Assembly (NCBI GenBank): GCA_933207985.1
Contig: OW240917.1
Coordinates: 105,000,756-105,064,755, forward strand
Length of the DNA: 64,000 bases
Direction of reading: 5' to 3'
Source: Pelobates cultripes
Lineage: Eukaryota > Chordata > Amphibia > Anura > Pelobatidae
The translations under genes were made by a program, and so were the position numbers. Positions 8,600 through 21,040 of the stretch are shown piece after piece; the first letter of the stretch is position 1, and every line of letters begins with the position of its first letter. The notes below the pieces were generated by a model that worked only from the letters and a program-made list of their open reading frames with translations, was not told the DNA's origin and searched no databases.

Positions 8600-11400
8600 A
8601 ATGGACAAAAAAGAACAAACAAATAGATACATAGAATGCCAAAACATAGAGTGTTTAGAAATCATTGTATCACCTGGAGACACTAGAAGAATCCTTAAAA
8701 GAGAGGTATCTTTTTTAGGCCACCCAAATATGGAGGACAATGAAGCCCCTCAGATACGGAGTCGCTCTAGACCATCACAACAATACAGAAGAAAAAGATA
8801 CTAGATCATGATAAAAATCAGATCATTAACCTCTCCTCCCATGTTCTCAACAAACCTGAAATACAAGTCTTGCAAAAAGGTCTGTCCTTTGTCCCTGTCT
8901 CTGACTTTGACAAGTTTGGCTGGACGAAGGACATACATCTATTTGCGAGGAAACTTGCTCTTCATAAAATCAATCATATCAGAGAGGAAAAGAGAGCCAA
9001 GAACATTGGCCTGCAACCTTCTGATATAACTCTACTAGACACACTTGTTGACCTCTTGTCCAGTAATGATATACCTGAGAACCCACAACCCTCCTTCACG
9101 CAGCTTAAGAAAAAAAGTGAATTCACTCCACACCTTGCAGAATTTAAATACATTGACCTGTTTGTAGAATTAACTTGTACTGAAATTTAAAAACTAAACA
9201 AAAAATACCTTTCATTCCAACCTTGCAGTAACATTACAACTAAAGAACAAACATCCCTTAAACAACTTAAAGAGATGGATGATCTCATTTTTACGCCTTC
9301 TGACAAAGGTGGCAATACTGTAATTCTAGACAAGACAGGCTTTATTTCTATGGTACAATGACTCGTTGAGGATAGAGATACCTATTCTAATGCCGCCCGC
9401 TAGGTCCGCTCCTGCCAGAGAGCAGTATAGGTCCCAGTGGGCGCGCATCATTGCGACGGCATTCCCACACGTCAAAGGCAATGCCACCGGATCCTTACCT
9501 GTCTTGCAGACACCCACCGGGACCACTCATGCCCGGGAGCAGACTGGCACGCATCTCGGTCTGGCAACATTCCCACGTGGTAATGGGAATTACGCCCATC
9601 ACTCACCTCAGCTCCTGATGGGAACTCCTCCCCCTCACACAGAGGCCAGTTCTGCAATCATTAGAGACGCCGGCTGCTGCAGATTAGATTCTTTTAAAGG
9701 TTTATAATTAACCTTAGAGTGCCATTCCATTTTGAACGTGTGGGTGTGTCACACACACGTCCACTATGACATGCTTTCCTGCAGCCAATCAGGGAGCACC
9801 TTAGGCTATATATACATTTTTTATCCATTTCTCTGTGCCCTGTCGTGATATCCATTGTGGTTATCCAAGAGCGCGTTTCTGGTATTCTGACTATCCGATC
9901 TCTGTATTCCTTGACCTTTGGCTTGGCTCCTGACTATTCTGATTTCTATATTGCTTGACCGTTGGCTTGTTCATTGTTTCCGTGATTTCTGCGTTCTTGT
10001 CCATTTCTTGACTTGTGGTTTATTCTTTTATACGTTAAATCCGACCATTCTAAGGCCCGGTAATATGTCTTAGGGTTTTCTTTATTTTTTACTTAAGTTC
10101 TGCGTGTTACACAGTTATTGAGCTTCCTTCATATCTGAGAGACACCAAACAAATACCTTAGATGGGATGCAACTTCCTGATAATGCTTTCTTGTGTAGTC
10201 TGGATGTGGAGAGCTTATATAACACGATTCCACACAAAGTGGGTCTGGAACATCTGAGACTTACCTTTGAAATAGATGGGAGGAAGATTAATTTCCTAGA
10301 CATTACTATCATGATTATGGATGAGGGATGTATATAAACTACACTCTTTTGGAAACCCACATCAACCAACAATTTTCTAAACTGGGACAGTTATCATCTA
10401 CCGACCCTTAAAAAGGGCATACCCATGGGACAATACTTGCGCCTTCGATGCAATTGTTCCACATTAGAAGATTTTAAACAAAAGGCAAAGATACTCAAAG
10501 ACCAGTTTAGAAGTAAGGATTATCCGAATAGATGCATGAAGGTGGCATATAAACGTGCACTTCTAGCTGACTGTAAAGAACTTTTGATAGAAAATACATC
10601 TAATGAACCCACACTGGAGATCATTAGATGCATAGGGAATTTTTCAGCTGGCTGGCATTCAACAATAAATATCTTGGGAAGATTCTGGCCCCTATTGCAT
10701 CAAGATCCACACATACGTAAGGTGGTAACTCCCCATGTCTCAGTTATAGCAAGAAGAAGACGGAATATCAACGATATTTTAGTTCCAAGCTACCTCAGAA
10801 CCACTCCTCCTAGACAAATATGGCTTAAGTCCCCTGTGTTGGGTACCTACCAATGCAGTAGGTGCAAAGCCTGCAAGTTTATATTACGACCATCAAAAAA
10901 AAAAAAATCAGACTCCACAAATAATCATGAATTCAATGCAAAAACTGTCAATCAAAAAGATTGGTATACCTTCTTACATGTTCATGTAGGTAAAACTTGG
11001 GGTGTCAACTTTTCAAATATATGCTCGTTCATGACAAGAAAATAAATTGGGATATATAAAAAGGCCCACAAAAAGAAGATAGGCAAAGAAGATATGACAA
11101 ATTTGAAAAACACATGTCAGATGTTTGGCATTGCAAACCTGTAACTTCAAATTTAGGATTCGCGAACATGTGAATTAAGTAAACCCAAGGAGACTGATTG
11201 ATACTCCTGTTTCAAAACTTCTGAAACTGCACGATGGAGGTTCCTCAGAGGGAATTCGGTTCTCTGGCATTGAAAATGTCACACTTGGATCTAGAGGGGG
11301 GGACCTAGACAAGAAACTCCTCCAGAGAGTTTTTGGATATACAAACTTAAGACCCTATCACCTCTGGGTCTTAAACAGGGCTTCTCATATACATAATTTA
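8600..11400 (+). pseudogene. Penelope-like element PLE2, broken and split by an LTR
   Basis: Remains of a fuller PLE protein in several frames. The N-terminal part (about 8804-9190) includes LQKGLSFVPVSDFDKFGW and LFARKLALHKINH. Next comes a block with ADKGG-like SDKGGNTVILDK (about 9300-9335) and the end LVEDRDTYS at about 9385. After the LTR, coding resumes near 10112 with LPSYLRDTKQ, then NAFLCSLDVESLYNTIPH (RT motif A). It then jumps straight to INFLDITI, so the GTAMGT and YIDD region is deleted. A 206-codon frame (10425-11045) covers the connection domain with CSRCKACK. The GIY-YIG core is damaged (10960-11040), and its tail is readable to IYKLKTLSPLGL-like text near 11350. Many stops and frame changes make it inactive. 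Confidence 0.85.
9391..10111 (+). mobile_element. Solo LTR, Ty3/gypsy type, inside PLE2
   Basis: No coding sequence. The right half aligns by eye with the 5' LTR of the gypsy element at 40700. Both have gccctgtcgtg, then gagagcgcgtt, many short 'ttgac' phrases, and cgttaaatcc followed by ccattctaagg. It sits between two PLE2 coding blocks and is younger than PLE2. A TATATATA stretch near 9808 is a plausible promoter. The ends (tgccg at 9391, gttaca at 10111) are approximate. No clear target duplication was found, perhaps because PLE2 also lost sequence here. Confidence 0.7.
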
Positions 11401-11705
11401 TCTTGGAATAATTGATACAGATAATCTCTCATGGCCGATACAGTTGCATTTAATGTAAATAGTAGTCATAGTTGTTTATTTATTGTATTTACTTGACATA
11501 TTTATGGAGCATATTTATGGAGTACCGGTAGTCTATCTTGTCTAGTATATTACTATAATCTATTATGTATTCACATGGACAAATGGATATTTGACCTTTG
11601 AAATACCATCAGACAATGAATACATAATGGAGATTGAACTCAATTGTAATAATACTCTTTGATCCCATCTATATATCATTTTATTCGTCATCAACCAATA
11701 ATCAC
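11401..11705 (+). other. PLE2 3' flank before the solo LTR
   Basis: AT-rich, no gene. Probably the PLE2 3' untranslated region, ending in the ATCAC target site (11701-11705) of the LTR-A insertion. Confidence 0.45.
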
Positions 11706-12739
11706 TATAATGGATCGCCTGGGACCCCGACTGGGTACCCCCATTGACAGATGCTCCTAGTACTTTCCGAGGGCTCCAAGCACTCCACTAGACACCATAA
11801 CCACCGCAGACCCCACGAACCGCTGCAGCTTGGTTGGGGTCTAGCTGTCTTCCAACCACTCTGGACCCAAGACCAGGATCCAGCTTCCAGTAGGTAGACC
11901 TCTCTTAATCCAGAGAGCAGGAACAGGAACAAGCTCCTACAAGAGCTTAGTGATTATACCCTAGGGAGTATAGTGATTATAGCAATCCCCAGAGTGTAGG
12001 TAGTTCTCCAATCCCCCAAACATGAGCCGAAACTTCATGAAGGGTAGAACAAGTCTGAAGCTTTATTGGTACAGATTGGCTTATATACAATTCCTCAGGC
12101 CAGAGGCACACCCCCTGGACCTGATGGAACACTGCATTACAAACTGTACAGACCAATAAGAACAGTATAACAATGTCCAACACTCTCACATACATTAAAC
12201 AATCCCCCCTCTCTGCCTGTGATATATTTAAGGTAGTTAATGCATAAACCTAATTATCCACAGGCAGAAAAAGCACACATTTATACAAAGTCTAGAAAAC
12301 ACCCCAGAACATAACATATCCCTATCTTACATCCCCTGATAGCTCTGATCTGGGTGAACAACATATCCAAAAATCACCCAGATAAAATCAGGAGTTCAGA
12401 AATTTTATGGAAGTCATATTTTTACCCAGGTGAACCCAGGACTTCATGCCCAAAACAGTTTTAAAGATTCGCGGCTAAGTGCCGCTGGAGGAACGAACGG
12501 AAACCGCAAGGTTTTCATGCCGAAAATAGTTCCAGGGCATTAGCGGCTTAGTCCCCCTGATGTCTATTCGTGCTTTTAGTCCATGCAAACAAGATGGCCA
12601 CTTAGACTGTTCGGGAGTTCGGAGAATCAATGTTTAAAGTGCCAATAGGCACAATTAGGGTCTCTCAGCCAAAATAAATTAAAGAGGCCATAGTCACAGG
12701 GTAAAAGGTTGGTCAGTAGTCCCTGTCCCTTTCGTCACA
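11706..12739 (-). mobile_element. Solo LTR-A copy 1 (complete)
   Basis: A 1034-bp element beginning TATAATGGATCG and ending TTTCGTCACA, flanked by a perfect 5-bp duplication ATCAC (11701-11705 and 12740-12744). Ends of the TGTnACG...CGTnACA form are shared with the copies at 36734 and 40401. Read on the minus strand it has a TATA-like box (GTATATAAGCC, around 12085) and then AATAAAGCTT about 20 bp on (near 12060), the order expected for an LTR promoter and polyadenylation signal. So the LTR is oriented to minus. No internal coding region is present. The superfamily is undetermined: a 5-bp duplication fits gypsy or some endogenous retroviruses. Confidence 0.82.
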
Positions 12740-12744
12740 ATCAC

Positions 12745-15026
12745 TCTCTGTGGTAACCCAATAGAGATATTATACACTCTTACATATCGATGGATACCAT
12801 ACACACACTATAGAACATACATCTGTTTAATCTCCTCTCCTTATTTAGCATATACCTACAGATTGGAAATATCTATTATATTTGATGGAGATGTATTTAT
12901 AGCATACATTAATATAACTTGGTTGAAGCCATTATTGAAATATAGTGTTGGGCTCAATGTAGTCCTTTTGATTGATATTTTTTACGATCTAACCTCTTAA
13001 TATCTTCAAAATATAAGATATATGGCAGGTCGAAGGTTTAGTAATTTTGACTAGTATTAGGTCTATCTAGGAAACTAATTAATAGAACCCTTGGCAGAGA
13101 TAACACGCCCACTCTGATAAATATGGGAGAGTTTGGGTGATAGGAGTGAAGCTCCGCAAAACAAGCTACTCCCACAAGCGGCTACTTGTTAATAAGTGTA
13201 GCTTGCTGAGATGGACGGGTACATCCACGTAAGTGACCTGAATTCCGCCTTCTTACCTTCTATTGGAGAGGCCCGCGGCTTCGATGTGCAGCTATCCAAT
13301 TGAAACAGGGCTCGGTGGATGGTAACATGGTTTTCTTCCTGGGTTATGGGCACTGGGCATGGCACTTCTGTTATTTTTAAGCACGTTTTGCTTAACATGT
13401 TGTTATAATTTTCTTTATATACTTTCTACTCCTACGTCGATCTAGCTAGTTTAACAGGGAGAGAGGCTATATAATTTCATTATTGCCGGCTTCCTTTTGC
13501 TGGCATTATACCCTTCATTTTTCCTCTCTATCGATAGACTCTGATAGTATTCAATCTTCGGGGTATCCACTAGGATACAAGTGTATACCTTCTGACTACT
13601 TGATCCAGCTGTTTGTTACCATTCATATCTGCTATATTCTACTAGGTACAAGATTGATACCCTTAATTGCTATATCAAGTATTTTTTGGGGGGAGAGGAT
13701 ATTAGTCTGTGTATTGGGCTACTAGTTAATCATTAAGATAACACTACACAGATCTATAGGATATATTTGACCAGGAGATATTTCACTATATAACACTAGA
13801 TATATGACTAGCAGAAGTTCCTTTATACTGAGAGCCATATCTAATAAAGCTCATTTTTATATACATTTGAACTCTACCTGGACAAAATGATTCTGAGCTG
13901 TTATATATCTCTAACATAGGAGCATACCTTATTAGGTGACTATTAGTATTATTATGATTTTTTTTCCTCCTTTATATTATTATTTTCTCACCAGATGTAG
14001 GTTTATACTTTATATCTAAATAGTTGCTGGCATTTTTATATTGTATAGATATTATTATGACAACTACTTTCATCTCCAGGTGATACAGTAATCTCTAAAC
14101 ACTCTATGTGTTGGGATTCTATGTATCTATTTGTTTGTTGATTTTTGTCTAGAATATACTAGGGTTAAGCCCTGAGAGACCCCTGGAGTCTCGTTTGGTG
14201 CTAAGGATAATCTGACCCACCTGGACGCTATCTTTTAGTTATAGTGTCACAGGCAGTACCTACTATCCTCTATTTGTTTGTTTGCTCTAGAAAATAAATA
14301 TGAAAGATTTCTGACAATATATATACAATTTAGTTATATTTATAGTAAGAAAATCCTGAAATAGAAGTAGTGCTTCCATAACCATGATACTGTGCACACA
14401 TTTTGCCTTACATAAGTCGTCATCCCTTTGGATGTTTCCACATTTCCTTTGTTACAAAGTGGACTTAAAATGTGTTGTTTTTTTTAACTGGGATTGTTAT
14501 TTGTCTCTCAATACAAGAATTCAATATAAAAATGTTATCTGCTTCCTTATGTCCTACACTATAATTCATTACATACATCCAAACTTATCTCAAAATCCAA
14601 ATGGAATTGTAACCCTAATTTAAGAAATATGTATATGTAATATAACAATTACATATTGCTGATCCAAATATATCAGACAGATACATCACATCTAAGTGTT
14701 GTGAAGACATAACCTTTAGACATACTTCGTAATGTTTGTTATATATCACAACTATTACTTTATACAGTATATTTTACATTTTACAGTACATTTTTATTAT
14801 TATTCATAACTACTGATGGATAGGATTGATCAATTTGGGGGCTAATATTTCAGTTGTCATTTCATCCTTTGTATGAGTTGCTAAGACTGTCATGTCTGAT
14901 GACGTAAAGAAAATTTTGCTGTACTTTGTCTGGAAGATAGCTGTAGAAAGGCCAGGAGGGGTGTATTAGAAATATTATTTTTTATTTCTTTATAAATGTA
15001 TTTTTTTTTTCAAGTCAAATTTCTAT
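12745..15026. other. Unassigned AT-rich stretch
   Basis: No supported gene. The first part may continue the PLE2 3' region. 13190-13400 is a less AT-rich island with no protein or RNA motif I recognise. Open frames (13189-13398 minus, 13483-13725 plus, 14384-14623 plus) are short and composition-driven. Confidence 0.45.
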
Positions 15027-15327
15027 ATGTGCAAAAAACAAGACTGTATTTGCTATACAGAAATAGGGCGCCACTTATCACCAAATATAAATACTGGATA
15101 TAGTTACCCTCCAGCGAGCAAATGAGGATATTCACATAAAAAATATAAAAAGAGAAAACATCATAGTGCAAACTTTTAATTCAAAGTGTCATGATGTTTT
15201 CTCTTTTTATATTTTTTATGTGAATATCCTCATTTGCTCGCTGGAGGGTAACTATATCCAGTATTTATATTTGGTGATAAGTGGCGCCCTATTTCTGTAT
15301 AGCATATACAGTCTTGTTTTTTGCACA
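15027..15327. repeat. Large foldback (inverted repeat) element
   Basis: Left arm (about 15027-15164) and right arm (15191-15327) are reverse complements over about 137 bp with few mismatches, for example TTTGC against CATAT-type text near 15050/15302. They are separated by a 26-bp loop (15165-15190). The arms include gggcgccacttatcacc and its complement. As RNA or extruded DNA it would make a long hairpin. No coding capacity and no certain target duplication, so it may be a foldback MITE or an inverted duplication. Confidence 0.85.
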
Positions 15328-15506
15328 TTTGGTTAAGGGATTCAGGGAGTGCATCTCTATATATAGTGGCTTGCCTGCACTTTCTAACGGTCAGTTCTTT
15401 CACAATCCACTCTTTGTTTTACAAATTTCTATATGCACTAATTGAGATATTTTTCATATTACTCATTTGTGTACTAACATGTTAGCATTTATCACATATA
15501 CTAGAG

Positions 15507-17257
15507 CAGCATTTTCCAATTGGTGTTCCGAGAACACAAATAGGTTTTCGCCAAAATTTTGCAAAACAAAATGGTCGCGGGTGGCGAGGGAGCACTCTCC
15601 CCGGCTCAGCTCCCTTGCGCAAACAGCAGTGATACCGGAGCCAGAATCTGACGTAACTCCGGCATCACTAAGATGCACGTGAGGGAGCTGAGCAGGAAGA
15701 TCACTGCTCCCTCGCCGCCCCCACGCTGTGCCGCATGCCAGCAGCCTCAGCAGTCCTTGGGGTCAACTGGACCCCAAGGACCGGACGCCCAGCCCAGCAG
15801 CCCCACTGGACCACATGGACATAGAGACTCCATGCCAGCACTCCAGGGAGTAAGATTTTTAAAAATATATAATAAATTGTATGTTTGTCGGTTAGGGAGT
15901 TTGTATGTGTTTGTGTGTCTGTCAAAGAGTGTATGTGTGTCTGTCAAAGAGTGTTTGTGTTTGTCAATGAGAGTGTATGTGTGTTTGTCAGTGAGACTGC
16001 GAGTGTGTATGTGTTTGTCAGTGAGAATGTGTGTGTGGTTGTCAGTGAGAGTGTATATGTGTTTGTTTGTATGTATGTCTGTCAAAGAGTATGTGTGTTT
16101 ATCAGTAAGAATGTATGTGTGTCTGTCAAAGAGTGTGTGTTAGTGTGTGTATCTGTGTGTCAAGGTTTGTGTATGTGTCACTGTGTGTATCTGAGTGTGT
16201 GTGTGTATGTCAGTATGTGTGTATTGATGTGTGTGTGTGTGTGTGTGTATGTACCAAGGCCAGTGTATATCAGTGTGTTTGTATGTGCCTATTTGTGTGT
16301 GTATGTCAGTGTGTGTGTGTGTATCTGAGGGTGTGTCAGTGTGTGTATATGACACTGTGTGTATGTGTCAATGTGTGTATTGGAGTGTATGTATGTGCAG
16401 GGTATGTATCTGTGGGTGCAAGTGTGTGTATATGTCACTGTGTGTATTTAAATGTGTGTATATGTGTATCTGTGTGTGTGTGTGTCATTGTGTATCTGTG
16501 TGCCACTATGTGCCAGTGTGTGTATCTGTGTGTCAGATACATACGCACACACACACACACACAGAGATACACACTGACACACAGATACACACACTGGCAC
16601 ATAGAAACACAGATACACACACTGAAACACACACTGGCACATACAAAAACAGATACACACACTGTGACAAAAAGATACACACACCTTGACACACAGACAC
16701 ATACACACACACACACACACAGAAACACTGTCTGTCAAAGTGTGTGTATCTATGTGTCAGTGTGTGTATCTGTGTGCCACTATGTGCCATTGTGTGTGTA
16801 CCTGTGTGTCAGATTCATATACACTGACACACAGATAAACATACTGGCACGTACAAACACAGATACACACACCTTGATACACAGATGCACATTGGCACAT
16901 ACAAACACAGATACACACACTTTGACACACAGATACATACATACACACACACACAGATATACACTGTGTGTCAGTGTGTGTATCTGTGTGCCAGCGTGTG
17001 CCAGCGTGGTGTATCTGTGTGTCAGATACAGACACACACACACACACATAGATACACATTACACACTGACACACAGATACACACACTGGCACATACAAAC
17101 ACATATACACATACCTTGACACACAGACAAACATCGGCACATTAAAAAAAAAGCGCTGTTTTTTGTAATGGGCGGGGGAGAGTGGGGGGAGTGGGGTTCA
17201 CGATGCTAATGCACTATGTCAAAGGGTTCCACAGGAAAAATTAATTGGGAACCCCTG
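15507..17257. mobile_element. Non-autonomous hAT element carrying TG/CA minisatellite
   Basis: Flanked by a perfect 8-bp duplication TACTAGAG (15499-15506 and 17258-17265), the hAT signature. The 5' end reads CAGCATTTTCCAATTGG; the 3' end, read inward, CAGGGGTTCCCAATTAA, an imperfect terminal inverted repeat of the CAG...CTG hAT type. The left 330 bp is GC-rich and unique. The rest is a minisatellite of the form gtgtgtatctgtgtgtcagt that changes strand several times. There is no transposase. Confidence 0.85.
15890..17130. repeat. Strand-switching TG/CA minisatellite
   Basis: From 15890 to about 16540 the plus strand is TG-rich. It flips to CA-rich (16541-16730), back to TG (16735-16810), to CA (16811-16965), to TG (16966-17025) and to CA until about 17130. 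Units of about 20-40 bp contain 'tgtgtcagtg' or its complement. The long open frames here, on both strands and in several frames, are products of the repeat and not genes. Confidence 0.9.
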
Positions 17258-17265
17258 TACTAGAG

Positions 17266-18466
17266 TATCATGTATACTTTTTTTCTTTTATGTTTATTTA
17301 AAAGTAGTTTATTTGTTGTTAAATATATGAGAGGTTAATTTACTTTTAAGGTAATTTTCCTTTTTTTCATGCTCATTTTTTCAAATTCCATCAAGATTTG
17401 TCTTTCCTTCCCTCTACTGCAAATTTAATACACAACTCTGATAGATTTGTCTCCTCCTTTTTTATTTATGAAGTCAATAATATTCAAGTGGTACTTTACA
17501 TCTATAAAATTAACCACATTACCATTAAAATGTTCAAAAATCAATTGTTCCACACAAGTTAGAAGTTTTAGCTTCATTTTTTTTTCTTTTAAATAATTCT
17601 TAACAAATATCCAATTAGTTCAGCAATGTTCTGTCACTTATATAAATATTAGCAATGCTGGATCATAATGTGTCTATCTTAAAGATTCTATAGTAATTTT
17701 CTCACCTGCTCAACCCATTTTTAATTGTTAGATGGTTTCTGCAGAGTTTTCTTTGCATTTAAATACAGACATGGGACTTTCAATACCCACTCCAGATCAT
17801 GTATAAACATATTAAGCTGCAATGGTTTTGTTCTGGTCATAAACAGCCCACTGTAGTGGCTATGATGTGAGGAGTACTATGGCCTCCTGTGCCGATCCTG
17901 GTGGTCATTCATTGTCTGAGAGCTTTAAGAAAATATTTTTAGCTAATCAGTGAGTTTCTTTGGATATTCCCTGAGATGATATTAGCCAGCACAGACCTTT
18001 AGCTCCAATCCAGGCTGATGACACCCACTAATGTGGCCAGAGGTAGAGATGCCCGTCTGGCAGCAGAAGAGTTACTATTCGTATGTGTAGCATATCATAA
18101 TGAAAACGGCACATATAGACCCCAAGTACCACAACCACTTCAAATCACCATAGTTTACATGGTACTTGGAGTTACCCTTTAAGCCAAAGTTCTATCCATA
18201 AACAAGGTTTGTCATCTAAACCAACTGATTTCAGCTTCAATAGTAATGATTTGTGTGGAATTCTGCCTTAGCAAAATCCAAGTAGATTGCATCCACTACA
18301 ACATTTGGATCTATATTTAATGTATATATTCCTGGTGGGTTTCTTATTACAAAATGCATTACTTTGTATTTATGTTACACTATGTAGTTGAGATATAAAA
18401 TGTATCTCAACTACATTTTAACATAACTTATTTTATGGGTGATCAACTAATTATTTATATTTACAG

Positions 18467-18500
<34 letters not shown>

Positions 18501-18906
18501 CTGGTATACTTATTTATACTACAATTATAAATATACTCTATTTATACAACATATGTTTGAAATGCTTTGGAATGTAACAACAACATCTATTTCACCAATA
18601 CAGTATTATGAGAGTTTTTAATATTTTTACAAATATATTTCTATATTTTTTTCCTACTGATAACTTGGTGTTGTTAGATAAATGTTTATTTTTTCCCCAA
18701 TTTTTCTCACATTTTCCTTTTTATTGTTATTATGGTTTAATTTCTAGATTGCTTTTGTACATCTTCTTTTCATTTGAAGGAGGGGATGATTCTTATATTC
18801 ATTCATTGCACCTTAATATCCAGTATTTAAATTGTAATTTACTTTCAAATAAACCTTTTAAGTGGACTTTTTGACATATTATATTTATATAAAGAAATGA
18901 GGTGAT
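17266..18906. other. Unassigned spacer with small hairpins
   Basis: No gene. A perfect 14-bp inverted repeat (18382-18395 with 18403-18416, ATGTAGTTGAGATA arms) and a TA microsatellite (about 18470-18497) are the visible features. Text near 18160-18185 (gttaccctttaagcc) resembles the TTAAAGGG-type ends of frog MITEs, but I could not define an element. Confidence 0.5.
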
Positions 18907-20804
18907 TTAACCCCTTACGGACTGGACTGTTTTTGCGATGTTGTACATTTGCGACCAGGCATATTTTTACACTTTTGTGGTGTTTGTGTTTGGCTGGAAT
19001 TTTCCGCTCTCTCATTTACTGTTCCCATACAAATTATATATTGTTTTTTTCAGGACAAAAGGGGCTTTCTTTACATACCATTATTTATATAATCTCATGT
19101 ATTTTAATTTAAAAAAAATAAAAAAATATGATGAAAAATTGAAAAAAATACATGTTTTTTGACTTTTACTTGAAAAATCTTTTACTCATCTACAAAAGCG
19201 AATTAAAAAAACTGCTAAATAGATTCAAAATTTTGTCCTGAGTTTAAAAATACCCTGTGTTTACATGCTTTTTTGCTTTTTTTTGCATGTTATAGGGCTA
19301 TAGGTACAAGTAGAATATTGCGGTTTCAAAACATAAATTTTTTTAAATTTATCAATAGTGACATTGTAACACTATTATCTGTCATAAATCTCTGAATAAC
19401 ACCCCACATGTACATATTTTTTTTAAAGTAGACAACCCAGGGTATTCAATATGGGGTATGTCCAGTCTTTTTTAGTAGCCACTTAGTCGAAAACACTGGC
19501 CAAAGTAAGCATTCATATTTGTTTGTGTGTGAAAAAAGTAAAAAAACTAAATTGAACGCTAATTTTGGCCAGTGTTTGTGACCAAGTGGTTACTAAAAAA
19601 GACTGGACATACCCCATTTGCAATACCTTGGGTTGTCTTCTTTTGCAAATGGTATGCCATCATGGGGATAATTCTCATTCCTGGGCTACCATACGCTCTC
19701 AAAGGCAACATAACCAACCTGGCCATTTTCAATGTAAAAATATTTGACCCATATATTTGACCTTGTAACTTTCAAAAATGCTATAAAACCTGTACATGGG
19801 GGGTACTGTTTTACTCGGGAGACATCGCTGAACACAAATATTAGTGTTTAAAAACTGGAAAACGTATCACAACAATTATATCATCAGTAAAAGTGCTGTT
19901 TGTGTGTGAAAAATGCAAAAAAAGTCACTTTCACTGACAATATCATCGCTGTGATATGTTTTACTGTTTTGAATCACTAATATTTGTGTTCAGCGAAGTC
20001 TCCCGAGTAAAACAGTACCCCCCATGTACAGGTTTTAGGGTGTCGTAGAACGTTACAGGGTAAAATACAGTGCTAGCAAATTCAATTCTCTGGAATTTCG
20101 GCCTGGGTTGGCAGGCAGGTCCCTTAAATTGCAATCAATAAAATTACTGAATTATGTAAAACTATTACATAAATACGCACGTAGAATTTAAATATATATG
20201 CATATTTATATATCTGAAGTCTACGTGTATATTTATATAATTATTTATGTAATTTTGTATATGGACATATGTATATTTCTTATTATTTTTATTTATTTTT
20301 ATATACATAGATATATATACAAATTCATTCTAAGTGTATTTTGATATAAATATATATATATTAATTTTAAAATACAGTTAGAATAAAATTTCATATAGCT
20401 ATATAATTTTTTTTTAATTTTTTATTATTATTTTAAATTTTTTTTATTTAATTTAAATTACTTATTATTTATATTTTATAATAATATATATATACAATAT
20501 ATATAGTTATCATATATATTATATATATACGTGTGTAATTTAATTATAAGTGTATTTTTATATTAATATAAGTACATATTAATATAAAAATACACTTAGT
20601 ATGGCATTATATATATATGATATATAGACATATATTATATAGATATAATATATGTCTATATATCATATATACACATATATAATTATTATTATTTTTTTAA
20701 TTAACATTAACTTTTATTTTTTTTATGATTTTACACTAGCAGGGAGACTGCCTGTCAGCACAGACAGTCCCCCTGCAGGCTGACACATGGACACCTATTG
20801 TGAC

Positions 20805-20835
20805 CATGTGATCGCTGTGTTAAGCGATCACATGG
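20805..20835. repeat. Short GC-rich palindrome
   Basis: CCATGTGATCGCT and AGCGATCACATGG are reverse complements around a short loop, within the 3' part of the piggyBac derivative. Together with the 23-bp-arm hairpin downstream it makes the subterminal 3' end strongly structured. Confidence 0.7.
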
Positions 20836-20958
20836 CCACAGGGGTCCTAAATCAGTGTGGGGAGACTGTCTGGGCTGCAGGCAGTCTCCCCACAACCGGA
20901 GCCACGCTGATTGCCGCCGAGGGAACGACGGCGATCAGGTAAGTAAATAGAACCGTTA

Positions 20959-21021
20959 GGACGGTTCAGGACCGTCATCGGTCCTCAAGGCAAAAATGCC
21001 GATGACGGTCCTGAACCGTCC
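20959..21021. repeat. Subterminal hairpin of the piggyBac derivative
   Basis: Perfect 23-bp arms (20959-20981 and 20999-21021, beginning GGACGGTTCAGG) around a 17-bp loop, ending 15 bp before the element's 3' end. Possibly a transposase-recognition or fold-back feature. Confidence 0.8.
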
Positions 21022-21040
21022 TGGGTCGCTAAGGGGTTAA

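Larger units (their letters stand above)
18907..21040 (+). mobile_element. Non-autonomous piggyBac element
   Basis: The body is 18911-21036 between TTAA at 18907-18910 and 21037-21040. It begins CCCCTTACGGACTGGACTG and ends GGTCGCTAAGGGG, matching the termini at 1470/4831. No transposase. The interior holds an inverted repeat (about 19795-19890 against 19955-20045, built on tgtacatggggggtactgtt). AT-rich palindromes lie at 20160-20700. Near the 3' end is a perfect 23-bp-arm hairpin (20959-20981 with 20999-21021). Fragments of the same family occur at 30785 and 60100, and the element at 62899 is a relative. Confidence 0.85.

Noticed and set aside
15673..17145. Long open frames (up to 334 codons) rich in Cys, Val, His and Thr on both strands
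   Set aside because: They translate a TG/CA minisatellite in every frame and strand; the composition follows the repeat, and no start or domain supports a protein.
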